Source: CAVVIO01 sp963748095
Lineage (GTDB): Bacteria > Bacteroidota > Bacteroidia > Bacteroidales > UBA10428
Length of the DNA: 64,000 nt
Reading direction: 5' to 3'
Assembly: GCA_963748095.1 (NCBI GenBank)
Contig: CAVVIO010000009.1
Span: forward strand, 186,001 to 250,000
Shown here: positions 52,076-61,764 of the stretch, piece by piece
Numbering within the stretch: the first letter of the stretch is position 1
How the letters are laid out: each line of letters begins with the position of its first letter
Position numbers and translations under genes: made by a program
The notes under the pieces: model-generated
The model's database searches: none
Told to the model about the DNA's origin: nothing
The model's input: only the letters and a program-made list of their open reading frames with translations

Positions 52076-54694
52076 TCACTGATCAGAATATTCCCCCGGA
52101 TAGGGCAGTGCACCCTTGGCTGCAAACCACAATATCCGGTTAAACAAATCATCATTCCCACTGTCGATCCCGTCGAACTGCGGCTCGGAGCTAAGTTTTG
52201 CATAATGCAGCGCCTTTCCTTTCAGGGCCGAAGCAGGCGGGTTCATCTCGTTCAATGGAATTTGGTTTTTAACGGAGGTATAGGGTGTGAAATCAGGTTT
52301 TTCCATAAAACACGAATACATCGGACTGGCAATGGCATCCTGAATATTCATGGGGGGCATGCCCAGTATTTGCTCGATGGTGCGGACTATAGAAGGTTGA
52401 TTGTAGGGAACATGATCGGTGGCCGGCAACTTTGAATAAGGACTGATTACCATGGCTACCGTTCGATAGGAAGATACATGGTCCCATCCGTCCTGCGAAT
52501 CATCCTCCACCACAAAAATTACCGTGTTTTTCCAGAACCTGCTGTGTGTTACAGCTTCTATAATTCTTCCCAGCGCCAGGTCATTATCGGCAACCATAGC
52601 ACGCGGAGTAGGCAGGCCGAACCGGGTACCTCCCGTATGGTCATTGGGAAGCGCCATAATCATTAACTGGGGCCACTGGTCTCCTTCCATCGATTCATAA
52701 TTTTTCAGTTCACCAATAAAAGCATCTGCCCGCAGGGCATCCGGTATTTTATGGCCATCGTAACCGGGATAGGTTGGTGACAATATATCCCTGACAGTAT
52801 TTATTGTGGTTGTATTTTTAAAATGAAACTTGTCTCCTTTCAGAAAACCATTATATATAGACGACCAGCTAAGTGTATCGCTAAATTCAGGCGTGGCTGC
52901 TTCCCCGTATATCCGTACATTGATACCGTTTCTTCTTGCATTGTCCCATAAAAATCCGGATGGGGCATATACCAGGGCATCCTGCTGCACGTGCGGATAA
53001 CTGCGAAACCAGGCTCGCACATTCTTTTCAATATAATCGGTAACTATCGATGCATCTGTCCACTGATGTCCTTCAGCTGAACATTTGCCGGAGGCCATAA
53101 AGTTGTCGAGCAATGTATAATCCTGTACCAGTTTGTGTGTATTCGGGGTAACCTGTTTTCCGTATATGCACAGGGATGAATCGCCCTTTCCTTGTGGCAC
53201 ATCGCCCAGTACCTGGTCGTAAGTACGGTTTTCTTTGATAATATATAAAACGTGTTTGAACACCGATGGCTCACCAATCCGCTCCGGTAAAGGCTTTGGA
53301 CTGACATTTTCCCTTGGAGGTAACTGGGCCGTTTTTAACCGTTCCAGCTGGTTCATGGCAATTACCGTATTTGTATAGGATTTCAACTGCTTTTTTCCCG
53401 GAATATCAATAATCGAAACAGAAGCCAGCATGTGATGCGCATTAAAGGCAGGTTTATGGTTCACTGGATTTTTAACCGGTAATACAGCTCCGATAGCCTC
53501 CAGGTTTGTAACATATAACCGTTTATCCGTAACACAAACAGAAGAAGGATATGCCGCCGTTGGTATAAAACCGGAAACAGTACTTTTTTCAGAACTTCCT
53601 TTCGACGAAGATTTTTTCCCAAGGCTGATAACTGCAACAGCATTATCCATGCCATTCGTTACATACAATGTCTTTCCGTCACCCGATATTCCTAATCCGT
53701 TGGGAGAATCACCGAAAAAAGGATTGATATCTTCCTGAAGCCTGATGGATATTACTTCCGAAGTTTCATCCGTTGCTGTATTTATCACACTTACCTTATC
53801 GCTGTTTGAATTAGTCAGATAGATATATTTTTCATCGGGTGAAGCAACTATTTCATTCGGATGCAGTTTTACAACCGTTTCCTTCAGCAGCGTACCTTTA
53901 AGCGGATCATAAATACTTACGCTTCCTTCCCGGGTGGCGCCATTTGTAGTATCAATCCTTGCCAGTCCCCAGGGAACACCCGCCACATTTTTATCACCTT
54001 TTAAAGGAACTCTCCCCCCCCAGTTGGTAACATAGATTTTCCCTTTGGCATAGGCAATTCCATACGGGGCAACTCCTGTATTCCGAACCCAAATTGTATC
54101 GCCTGTTTGCAAATTTTGTTTGATCAACTGGTTGTTCCCGTTCAGAACAACATAAATATAATCGGTGCCGGATTCTTTCCGGATTAACAATTCATTTGGT
54201 AATGCCATTGATGATGGAGCCTGCGGCTTATATTCAAAAACTTTTGTAATCCGGGCATTCGTTCCGTCCCATTTTGCTGTTACCACATACGACCGTTTAC
54301 TTTTGGTTTCAGCCGCACTCCAATACACATAATTTTCTCCCCCGACCGTATACCAGCAAATACCCGAATAAGTACTCATGGCTTTGGCAAGTTCTTTTGT
54401 GTCTTTAAAATGAAGAATAAAGCCGATGTTGTTTTGTTCAGTATTTATAAACACAACACTATACCGCTCTTCTACAGCCAGCCACTTCCCATCAGGTGAT
54501 AATGAGGCATCCAATGCATGATTTTCGAGGAGGGAATCTCCAAAATAAAGCTGGATCCCGGCAGGTTTTACCATCCTGTCATAAGGTAACTTGAAAGTCT
54601 GAGAAGAATTACCATTATTATAATTGTTACTAACCTGAGCATGCAGACAAAAAAACGAGAGAAAAAATACAGGAAGAATAATTAACCTTTTCAT
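52076..54694 (-). CDS. YVTN beta-propeller / phosphoesterase two-domain secreted protein
   Basis: 872 residues. Signal peptide (IILPVFFLSFFCLHAQ), then a seven-bladed propeller of YncE/YVTN type to about residue 450 (EIVASPDEKYIYLTNSNSDK, VSVINTATDETSEV, GISGDGKTLYVTNGMDNAVA). The second half is a PF04185-type phosphoesterase with FKHVLYIIKENRTYDQVLGD, GKCSAEGHQWTDASI, FVVEDDSQDGWDHVSSYRT. That family includes phospholipase C and acid phosphatase AcpA. The substrate is unknown; phospholipid, phosphate ester and surface anchoring roles are all possible. The combination recurs in Bacteroidota. Confidence 0.85.
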   Translation of the reverse strand: MKRLIILPVFFLSFFCLHAQVSNNYNNGNSSQTFKLPYDRMVKPAGIQLYFGDSLLENHALDASLSPDGKWLAVEERYSVVFINTEQNNIGFILHFKDTKELAKAMSTYSGICWYTVGGENYVYWSAAETKSKRSYVVTAKWDGTNARITKVFEYKPQAPSSMALPNELLIRKESGTDYIYVVLNGNNQLIKQNLQTGDTIWVRNTGVAPYGIAYAKGKIYVTNWGGRVPLKGDKNVAGVPWGLARIDTTNGATREGSVSIYDPLKGTLLKETVVKLHPNEIVASPDEKYIYLTNSNSDKVSVINTATDETSEVISIRLQEDINPFFGDSPNGLGISGDGKTLYVTNGMDNAVAVISLGKKSSSKGSSEKSTVSGFIPTAAYPSSVCVTDKRLYVTNLEAIGAVLPVKNPVNHKPAFNAHHMLASVSIIDIPGKKQLKSYTNTVIAMNQLERLKTAQLPPRENVSPKPLPERIGEPSVFKHVLYIIKENRTYDQVLGDVPQGKGDSSLCIYGKQVTPNTHKLVQDYTLLDNFMASGKCSAEGHQWTDASIVTDYIEKNVRAWFRSYPHVQQDALVYAPSGFLWDNARRNGINVRIYGEAATPEFSDTLSWSSIYNGFLKGDKFHFKNTTTINTVRDILSPTYPGYDGHKIPDALRADAFIGELKNYESMEGDQWPQLMIMALPNDHTGGTRFGLPTPRAMVADNDLALGRIIEAVTHSRFWKNTVIFVVEDDSQDGWDHVSSYRTVAMVISPYSKLPATDHVPYNQPSIVRTIEQILGMPPMNIQDAIASPMYSCFMEKPDFTPYTSVKNQIPLNEMNPPASALKGKALHYAKLSSEPQFDGIDSGNDDLFNRILWFAAKGALPYPGEYSDQ

Positions 54695-54884
54695 TTGTCA
54701 GATTTAATACAACAAAAATTTATGTACAGGAACAAAGTTAATAAATCGTGTCTACGGAAAACTTACAAAAATATTAAGTGAATGTTAATCTTTCCGTTTT
54801 GAGTTCCGAAACACGTGAAGCAACATGAGAAGTAAGTTAATATTTTCCAAACAATAACTGGTAAATAATACTTTTAAAAAGCTA

Positions 54885-54939
54885 AAAAAAGAAATACTGC
54901 CTGCTAATTTATGCTTAAGCAAAGCAGTATTTCTTTTTT
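54885..54939 (-). terminator. Terminator after the GPH symporter gene
   Basis: AAAAAAGAAATACTGC (54885-54900) is perfectly complementary to GCAGTATTTCTTTTTT (54924-54939). The loop contains the palindrome TGCTTAAGCA. It ends in T runs on both strands and could act in either direction. Confidence 0.75.
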
Positions 54940-54981
54940 GGAATATTTTATCCAGAAAATAAATAATATCAGGTTAACGGA

Positions 54982-56589
54982 TCAGTCGTTTTTCCTGCGA
55001 TTTTGCAGTTCAATGGTAATCTCATCCATTTTATGTTGATCCAGCGGATAAAATAACATTATACCAGCCGCTGAAAAGGCTATAATCGCAGGAAGGTAGC
55101 TCATAAGCATAATAATACCGGGAATTGCACCCTGAATGGTAGATGAATCCAGTCCGTTGTAATTAAATGCCGCAAGTACCAGCCCTATAATTGCTCCCGC
55201 TATACCGCCTCCAAATTTTGTGGCAAACGAACCTGCCGAATAAATCAGCCCGGTGGCCCTCCGCCCATTAACAAACTCGGAATAGTCGGCGGCATCTCCC
55301 AGCATTACAAAGAATAATGTTGGAAAGATTGCAGCAGCAAATTCAGAAATAGTACCAATTGCAAAAATACTTGCGGTATCTCCGGGTTTACAGAATACCA
55401 TTAAGGCATTTACTGCGCCGGAAAATAGTAACGCATATATGAAAAGTTTTCGTTTTCCCAATCGCTTACTTAAAGAAGCTGTAACCATTGCCCCTCCTAT
55501 TGATGCCACCATAAGCCCAACCATGTATGAGGCAGAAAGCAGTTGATCGTGAAGAAAATGCGTAAAATAGATTACTGTAATACCCTGTTTGATTGAATTG
55601 TATACGTTAAATAAAAGGCCTATAACCAGCAGGACAACCCAGGCCTTATTTTTTACTAAATCTTTAAAGTCATTCTTTAAATTGGTTTTTTGTGTCTTTG
55701 GCGGAGCAACACGTTCTTTCGTAGAAAAAAAAGTAATTATAAGGGCCAATGACAGTATGATTGATAACAGGTAGATGGAATGGCTGTAACCCTTTTTCTG
55801 ATCAATAATAACAATATCATCTTTTTTCAGGTCAGGTTCGCCACTTAACAGGAACGTATATTTCTTATTTGCCTCAACTGAAAAACTTACGGATGATTCA
55901 GGTTTATTTTTCGGATCATCCGCGGCTTTATCTGCCCATGTAAAATGTGCTATACCATGTTTCGTTTTGATATTTACGTTTTTAACATCTTTGGGTGCTG
56001 ACATGGTAACTAAATATTTTTCAGCACTTAAATTTTGTATTTTAACATCGGGATTAATATTTCCGAAATGAACTACAAGAAACAACAAAGCTCCCTGCAC
56101 CAGCATACCCCCACCAAATGCACCAACCATACGAAAAGAACCGATACTTGTACGTTCTTTATCATCACCTGTCATCACTGCCATTAAAGCTCCATAAGGT
56201 ATATTATTGGCAGTATACACCAGGGTAAACAGAATATAAGTGACGTAAGCATAAATTATTTTTCCTGTAGGACTTAAATCCGGTGTGGTAAAAAGCAATG
56301 ACAGGATAACTCCGAGTGGAATAGCGGTCCATAAAACCCACGGCCTGAATTTACCATATTTTGAATTGGTACGGTCCCCTATTATTCCCATTAATACATC
56401 GCTAACCCCATCACCAGTTCTTGCAACGAGCATAAGCATTCCAACAGCAGCTGCATTAATGCCAAAAACATCGGTATAAAAAAAGATTAAAAAAGTTGAA
56501 ACCCCTCTCCATCCGATGTTAGCTGCTCCGTCTCCCAGAGCGTACCCTACCTTTTCCTTAACCGAAAGTTTGACTGAATTTATATTCAT
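54982..56589 (-). CDS. GPH-family sugar:cation symporter with a large internal insertion
   Basis: 535 residues; the family norm is about 450-480. KVGYALGDGAANIGWRGVST opens the protein, DVLMGIIGDRTNSKYGKFRPW is the loop 2-3 signature and NIPYGALMAVMTGDDKERTS is also typical. The second half has FPTLFFVMLGDAADYSEFVNG. Between helix 6 and the next helix, residues about 176-270 are inserted: a polar, beta-rich segment (KYLVTMSAPKDVKNVNIKTK, SVSFSVEANKKYTFLLSG) followed by YSHSIYLLSIILSLALII. In the standard topology this loop is cytosolic. GPH carriers take up glycosides, pentosides or hexuronides. Single gene. Confidence 0.85.
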   Translation of the reverse strand: MNINSVKLSVKEKVGYALGDGAANIGWRGVSTFLIFFYTDVFGINAAAVGMLMLVARTGDGVSDVLMGIIGDRTNSKYGKFRPWVLWTAIPLGVILSLLFTTPDLSPTGKIIYAYVTYILFTLVYTANNIPYGALMAVMTGDDKERTSIGSFRMVGAFGGGMLVQGALLFLVVHFGNINPDVKIQNLSAEKYLVTMSAPKDVKNVNIKTKHGIAHFTWADKAADDPKNKPESSVSFSVEANKKYTFLLSGEPDLKKDDIVIIDQKKGYSHSIYLLSIILSLALIITFFSTKERVAPPKTQKTNLKNDFKDLVKNKAWVVLLVIGLLFNVYNSIKQGITVIYFTHFLHDQLLSASYMVGLMVASIGGAMVTASLSKRLGKRKLFIYALLFSGAVNALMVFCKPGDTASIFAIGTISEFAAAIFPTLFFVMLGDAADYSEFVNGRRATGLIYSAGSFATKFGGGIAGAIIGLVLAAFNYNGLDSSTIQGAIPGIIMLMSYLPAIIAFSAAGIMLFYPLDQHKMDEITIELQNRRKND

Positions 56590-57000
56590 GATAATTTAAA
56601 TTTATAATAATTGATCTGGTATCTCAAGTCTTTAAAATTTCTGCAATAGCTAATCAAATCCAATGATCAGTAAGAATTGAAAATTAACGCAGGATTTCAT
56701 ATTACAAAATGCGATTAATAATAAAATTTAATTTAGCCACTAATATAGTATTTTTATTTAACCTGACCGGTTGGATATTCATTAAATAGACTGAAAATGA
56801 ATTATCGAACCAATCATCGTTTCATAATAAAGTTTTCCAGTCTAATAAAGATATCAAGAAGGATATATTTAGTTTTCCACTCTTTTTCAACACCCCCTTA
56901 TTTTGTATGAATTTAACGTAACTTTATTGCAGTGGAATAGTTTTCTCTTTCTATCTGCAAGCTTCTGTTAATTAATTACATATTATTTTAATAAACAATT
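56590..57000. other. Non-coding divergent region upstream of dnaE
   Basis: AT-rich. A 13-base motif is repeated 40 bp apart: AGTTTTCCAGTCT at 56831 and AGTTTTCCACTCT at 56871. A near -7 box, TAACTTTA, lies at 56919-56926 with no well-spaced TTG. No DnaA box (TTATnCACA) was seen and no gene. Confidence 0.45.
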
Positions 57001-60000
57001 ATGTTTCTTATTTTCGATACCGAGACCACCGGACTTCCCCGGAATTTTAAAGCCCCGATGACCGATTTTGATAACTGGCCACGAATGGTGCAGCTCGCCT
57101 GGCAAATTCACGATGAAAACGGTGATCTCCTGGAAGCAAGAAATTATATTATCAAACCCGAGGGATTCACTATTCCTTACCAGGCGGTAAAAGTTCATGG
57201 CATTACTACTGAAAAAGCAATGGCAGACGGATTCGATTTGATCTGGGTCCTGGAAGAATTTAACAAATCGCTTGGAAATGCTAAAGTAGTGATCGGCCAT
57301 AATGTTGAATTCGATATCAATATTATTGGGGCAGAATATTTACGAACAAAAACTGCAACCACCTTTTTTGAAAAGGAAAAACTCTGTACGAAGGAGGAGA
57401 GCACGGAGTTTTGTGCTTTGCCCGGTGGAAAAGGAGGAAAATTTAAATGGCCGAACCTCGGCGAATTACATCGCAAATTATTTAATGAAGACTTCGATGA
57501 AGCGCATAATGCCTCGGGAGATGTAGTTGCCACTGCCCGCAGTTTTCTTGAACTGGTGCGTATCGGGGTAATAACTCCGGAACGGTTAAAAGTTGATAAC
57601 GATATTATCACCCGGTTTCAGCAAGGCCATCCGGATCCGGTTGCTCCTATTGAAATTAATATAGAATCGAATCGTGAACCGGTAGAAGAAAAAATAAACC
57701 CTGAAATTTCATCGGATGTAAATGCGGAAATTATCACCGAAGTCCCTTTTACACATCTCCATGTTCATACACAATATTCTATACTTGACGGCGCTGCCGA
57801 TATTCCAAGATTATTGCAAAAAGTAAAAGCAGATGGAATGACGGCCCTTGCCATCACCGATCATGGAAGCATGTTCGGTGTGAAAGAATTTCACAACCAG
57901 GCAAAAAAACAGGGAATAAAACCAATTTTAGGTTGCGAGGTATATATAGCCCGACGGTCGCGGTACGATAAAACCGAAAAAGCAGATGGAGGTGGATATC
58001 ACCTCATCCTGCTAGCAAAAAACAAACAGGGATATCACAACCTTGTTAAACTCGTATCGTACGGTTGGACCGAAGGATTTTACTATAAACCACGTATTGA
58101 TAAAGAATTATTAAAGAAGTATCATGAAGGTCTGATCGCATGCTCGGCCTGCCTGAAAGGTGAAATCCCATATGTAATAAGAAACGGTGAAGCCGGTGCG
58201 GCACTGGAGGTTCTGAAGGAATACAAAGAAATATTCGGCGATGATTTTTACCTCGAACTTCAGCGCCATCCATCAGGAGATCCTCAAAAGGACAGGGAAG
58301 TATATGATGATGAACAGTATGTAATTAAGCAGTTGCTGGAACTGGCAAAAACTACGCAAACCAGGTACATTGCCACAAACGATGTGCATTTTATCAACAG
58401 GGGTGATGCAGCAGCTCACGACCGGTTACTTTGCATAAGTACCGGAAAGGACATGGACGATCCGAACAGGATGCGGTATACCGGTCAGGAATGGCTGAAA
58501 AGCCAGGCTGAAATGAAAGAGCTTTTTGCAGATATACCCGAAGCACTTACAACAACAGAAGAAATTGTAAATAAAATAGAAGAATATGAGCTGAACTCTG
58601 ATCCGATCATGCCCGATTTTCCCCTTCCGGAAGGTTTTGAAGATGCCAATGAGTATTTAAAACACATTACTCATGAAGGTGCAAAAGAAAGGTATCCTGA
58701 TCTGCCAGACGAGATCAGGGAAAGGATCGATTTTGAGCTGGATACTATCAAAAGAATGGGGTTCCCAGGATACTTCCTGATAGTATGGGATTTTATAAAA
58801 GCAGCACGGGAAATGGGGGTTTCTGTCGGCCCCGGAAGGGGTTCGGCCGCAGGATCGGCTGTAGCTTACTGCCTGAAAATAACCGATATCGACCCGATTA
58901 AGTATGATCTGCTGTTTGAGCGTTTTTTAAACCCCGACCGGATTTCCATGCCTGATATTGATATCGACTTCGACGAAGATGGCCGCGAAAAAGTACTGAA
59001 ATGGGTGGTGAACAAATATGGCGAAAAACGGGTGGCACACATTATAACTTTTGGTACCATGGCGCCAAAAATGGCTATACGTGATGTTGCCAGGGTACAA
59101 AAACTCCCCCTGCCGGAAGCCGATCGACTTGCTAAGCTGGTGCCGGAAAGGCCCGGAACAACTTTTGAAAAAGCTTACAAAGAATCCCCCGAGCTTTTAA
59201 AAGAAAAAAATTCGGAAAACAATCTTATTTCCAGTACTCTTACTTATGCCGAAGTATTGGAAGGATCGGTACGGCAGACAGGAGTTCATGCCTGTGGGAT
59301 TATTATTGGCAAACACGACCTGGAGGAACATATTCCTATCTCCACCAATAAAGACGCCGAACTTTATGTTACGCAGTACGACGGGAAGCATATTGAAGCT
59401 GTAGGAATGCTGAAAATGGACTTCCTCGGATTAAAAACGCTTTCCATTATAAAAGATGCACTGGAAAACATACAAATATCCGAAGGCATTGACATCAATA
59501 TCGACAAAATCCCTCTCGACGACCAGAAAACTTTTGAACTTTACAGCCGTGGGGAAACAACCGCGTTATTCCAGTTCGAATCGGACGGTATGAAAAAACA
59601 CCTGCGTGCTTTGAAACCAAACCGTTTTGAAGACCTCATTGCCATGAATGCCCTGTACCGTCCGGGTCCAATGGAATATATCCCAGAATTTATCAAACGT
59701 AAGCAAGGCAAAGAACCCATTACTTACGATCTGCCCGAAATGGAAGAATTTCTTCAGGACACATACGGCATTACTGTTTACCAGGAGCAGGTGATGTTGC
59801 TTTCACAAAAATTAGCCGGGTTTACCAAAGGTATGGCCGACTCATTAAGGAAAGCAATGGGTAAAAAAATCAGGGCCATGATGGATGACCTGAAAGAAAA
59901 ATTTACCGAAGGCTGTAAAAAAAATGGTTACAAAGAAGATATTGTAAAAAAAATATGGAAAGACTGGGAAGCATTTGCACAATATGCCTTTAACAAATCG

Positions 60001-61230
60001 CATTCCACCTGCTACGCCTATGTTTCTTACCAAACCGCTTATCTTAAGGCCCATTATCCTGCCGAGTTCATGGCCGCTGTACTCAGCCGTAACCTGAACG
60101 ATATTAAGAAGATCACCTTTTTTATGGATGAGTGCAAACGGATGGGATTGAAAGTGCTGGTTCCCGATATCAACGAGAGTTTTGCAAAATTCACGGTGAA
60201 CAAATCTGGAAATATCCGTTTTGGACTGGCAGCCATCAAAGGAGTTGGAGAAGCTGCCGTGGATCATATCATAGAAGAAAGATCGAAGAATGGCCCCTTC
60301 AAGGATATCTATGATTTTGTAGAAAGAGTGAATCTTTCCACTGTTAATAAAAGATGCCTGGAAGGACTGGTTATGGCTGGTGGATTCGACAGCTTCAATG
60401 AAATAGAAAGATACCAGTTTTTCATTCCCGACGAAAAAGATATTCCACTTGTAGAATATTTAATAAAATACGGGAATAAAATACAGGAGGAAAGTAATGC
60501 TACCCCGACATTATTCGGTGATATCGAACCCATTGAGATTTCCAAACCCACAATTCCTGAAGGTGAAGAATGGCCGCAATTAGTGAAACTTAATAAAGAA
60601 AAGGAACTGATTGGAATTTACCTGTCGGCCCATCCACTTGATAATTTCAAATTAGAAATTGATACTCTTTGTAATGCAACCCTTTCGCAATTGAACGAGG
60701 CAGATAAGCAGGCTGGCAAAGAACTGACCGTTGCCGGTTTGGTCACCAATGTACGTAATGCCATGACAAAGACAGGCAGACCTTTTGGATCAATAACAAT
60801 TGAAGATTATACCGATTCATACAGGATCACCCTGTTCGGCAAGGATTATGAAAATTTCAGGAATTATTTTTACCAGGGGTATTCGTTACTGATCAAAGGA
60901 AATTTTCAAACAAATCCCTGGCAAAAGGAAAATCCTGAACTCGAGTTTAAAGTGAAAAGCATGAGCCTCCTCAGTAATGCCAGGGATGAACTAATAAATA
61001 GTATACAAATACGTATTTCCTTGAACGATTTGAATAATGAATTGTTAGATGAAATAAAGAAATATACTCAGGAAAAAGGAGGTAAAACCAATCTTAAATT
61101 TTTCATTTATGACGAATTGGAAAACCTGAGCGTACAAATGTTTTCGAGAAATCAACGGGTTAACCTTTCAAGTCATTTTGTTTCTTATTTGGAAAGCAAA
61201 CCGGAATTAGAATATAAAGTAAATTTATAA
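57001..61230 (+). CDS. dnaE: DNA polymerase III alpha subunit with fused DnaQ-like exonuclease
   Basis: 1409 residues. Residues 1 to about 185 are a DEDDh 3'-5' exonuclease (LIFDTETTGLPRNF, VVIGHNVEFDINIIG, EAHNASGDVVATARSF), so proofreading is carried on the polymerase chain. A linker leads to the PHP domain from about residue 252 (FTHLHVHTQYSILDGAADIP). The C-family polymerase core has GPGRGSAAGSAVAYCL and the metal aspartates D652 and D654 in MPDIDIDFDEDGRE. Later come the tandem helix-hairpin-helix (LAAIKGVGEAAVDHII) and an OB fold (LTVAGLVTNVRNAMTKTGRP). It is the replicative polymerase; the layout is known in Bacteroidota. Confidence 0.95.
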   Translation: MFLIFDTETTGLPRNFKAPMTDFDNWPRMVQLAWQIHDENGDLLEARNYIIKPEGFTIPYQAVKVHGITTEKAMADGFDLIWVLEEFNKSLGNAKVVIGHNVEFDINIIGAEYLRTKTATTFFEKEKLCTKEESTEFCALPGGKGGKFKWPNLGELHRKLFNEDFDEAHNASGDVVATARSFLELVRIGVITPERLKVDNDIITRFQQGHPDPVAPIEINIESNREPVEEKINPEISSDVNAEIITEVPFTHLHVHTQYSILDGAADIPRLLQKVKADGMTALAITDHGSMFGVKEFHNQAKKQGIKPILGCEVYIARRSRYDKTEKADGGGYHLILLAKNKQGYHNLVKLVSYGWTEGFYYKPRIDKELLKKYHEGLIACSACLKGEIPYVIRNGEAGAALEVLKEYKEIFGDDFYLELQRHPSGDPQKDREVYDDEQYVIKQLLELAKTTQTRYIATNDVHFINRGDAAAHDRLLCISTGKDMDDPNRMRYTGQEWLKSQAEMKELFADIPEALTTTEEIVNKIEEYELNSDPIMPDFPLPEGFEDANEYLKHITHEGAKERYPDLPDEIRERIDFELDTIKRMGFPGYFLIVWDFIKAAREMGVSVGPGRGSAAGSAVAYCLKITDIDPIKYDLLFERFLNPDRISMPDIDIDFDEDGREKVLKWVVNKYGEKRVAHIITFGTMAPKMAIRDVARVQKLPLPEADRLAKLVPERPGTTFEKAYKESPELLKEKNSENNLISSTLTYAEVLEGSVRQTGVHACGIIIGKHDLEEHIPISTNKDAELYVTQYDGKHIEAVGMLKMDFLGLKTLSIIKDALENIQISEGIDINIDKIPLDDQKTFELYSRGETTALFQFESDGMKKHLRALKPNRFEDLIAMNALYRPGPMEYIPEFIKRKQGKEPITYDLPEMEEFLQDTYGITVYQEQVMLLSQKLAGFTKGMADSLRKAMGKKIRAMMDDLKEKFTEGCKKNGYKEDIVKKIWKDWEAFAQYAFNKSHSTCYAYVSYQTAYLKAHYPAEFMAAVLSRNLNDIKKITFFMDECKRMGLKVLVPDINESFAKFTVNKSGNIRFGLAAIKGVGEAAVDHIIEERSKNGPFKDIYDFVERVNLSTVNKRCLEGLVMAGGFDSFNEIERYQFFIPDEKDIPLVEYLIKYGNKIQEESNATPTLFGDIEPIEISKPTIPEGEEWPQLVKLNKEKELIGIYLSAHPLDNFKLEIDTLCNATLSQLNEADKQAGKELTVAGLVTNVRNAMTKTGRPFGSITIEDYTDSYRITLFGKDYENFRNYFYQGYSLLIKGNFQTNPWQKENPELEFKVKSMSLLSNARDELINSIQIRISLNDLNNELLDEIKKYTQEKGGKTNLKFFIYDELENLSVQMFSRNQRVNLSSHFVSYLESKPELEYKVNL

Positions 61231-61254
61231 TAGTGTGCATCATCATATTTTTTG

Positions 61255-61262
61255 TAATTTTG
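61255..61262 (+). promoter_or_regulatory. trxA -7 promoter element
   Basis: TAATTTTG is an exact TAnnTTTG box, giving a leader of about 50 bases before the trxA ATG at 61318. Confidence 0.5.
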
Positions 61263-61317
61263 CTTACTACCTTTTAATATATGTAACTAATTTAATATTA
61301 ATAAAAATAAAGATATC

Positions 61318-61635
61318 ATGGCCATAGAATTAAATGATAATAATTTTGAAGAATTGGTCCTAAAATCCGATAAACCGGTGATTGTCGATTTTTGGGCAGA
61401 ATGGTGCGGGCCTTGCCGGCTGGTAGGTCCCATAGTAAATGAAATTGGAGAAGAATACAAAGACAAAGTTGTTGTGGGAAAGCTCGATGTAGATAGTAAT
61501 CCTTCAACACCTGCTAAGTACGGAATACGAAATATTCCGACCTTATTATTTTTTAATAAAGGAGAATTGGCAGATAAACAGGTAGGGGCCGTACCCAAAG
61601 CAAATATTTTAAAGAAACTGGAGCCTTTAATCTGA
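61318..61635 (+). CDS. trxA: Thioredoxin
   Basis: 105 residues, complete. The active site is intact, WAEWCGPCRLVGPIVNEI, unlike the two TlpA-like proteins at the start of the window. VGKLDVDSNPSTPAKYGIRN and IPTLLFFNKGE with the cis-proline complete the fold. A cytoplasmic disulphide reductase for ribonucleotide reductase and other clients, reduced by thioredoxin reductase. Own promoter and terminator. Confidence 0.97.
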   Translation: MAIELNDNNFEELVLKSDKPVIVDFWAEWCGPCRLVGPIVNEIGEEYKDKVVVGKLDVDSNPSTPAKYGIRNIPTLLFFNKGELADKQVGAVPKANILKKLEPLI

Positions 61636-61658
61636 TTCTTTATCCTAAAAAATATTAT

Positions 61659-61689
61659 GCACAGGTTATTTTACCTGTGCTTTTTTTTT
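61659..61689 (+). terminator. Intrinsic terminator after trxA
   Basis: GCACAGGT-TATTTT-ACCTGTGC, a perfect 8-bp stem, followed by nine T residues in a row. Confidence 0.88.
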
Positions 61690-61764
61690 ATGATTCAAAT
61701 GATTACCTTCACTTCCCTTAATTAAATCAATTCTGTTTAATTTTTACGGGTTAACTGAGATTTT

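Noticed and set aside
51959..52435. Plus-strand open frame of 158 codons
   Set aside because: Mostly overlaps the end of the strongly supported propeller-phosphoesterase gene on the other strand and shows no recognisable motif or signal.
56590..57000. Replication origin near dnaE
   Set aside because: AT-rich with repeats, but no DnaA boxes and no dnaA or dnaN gene nearby.
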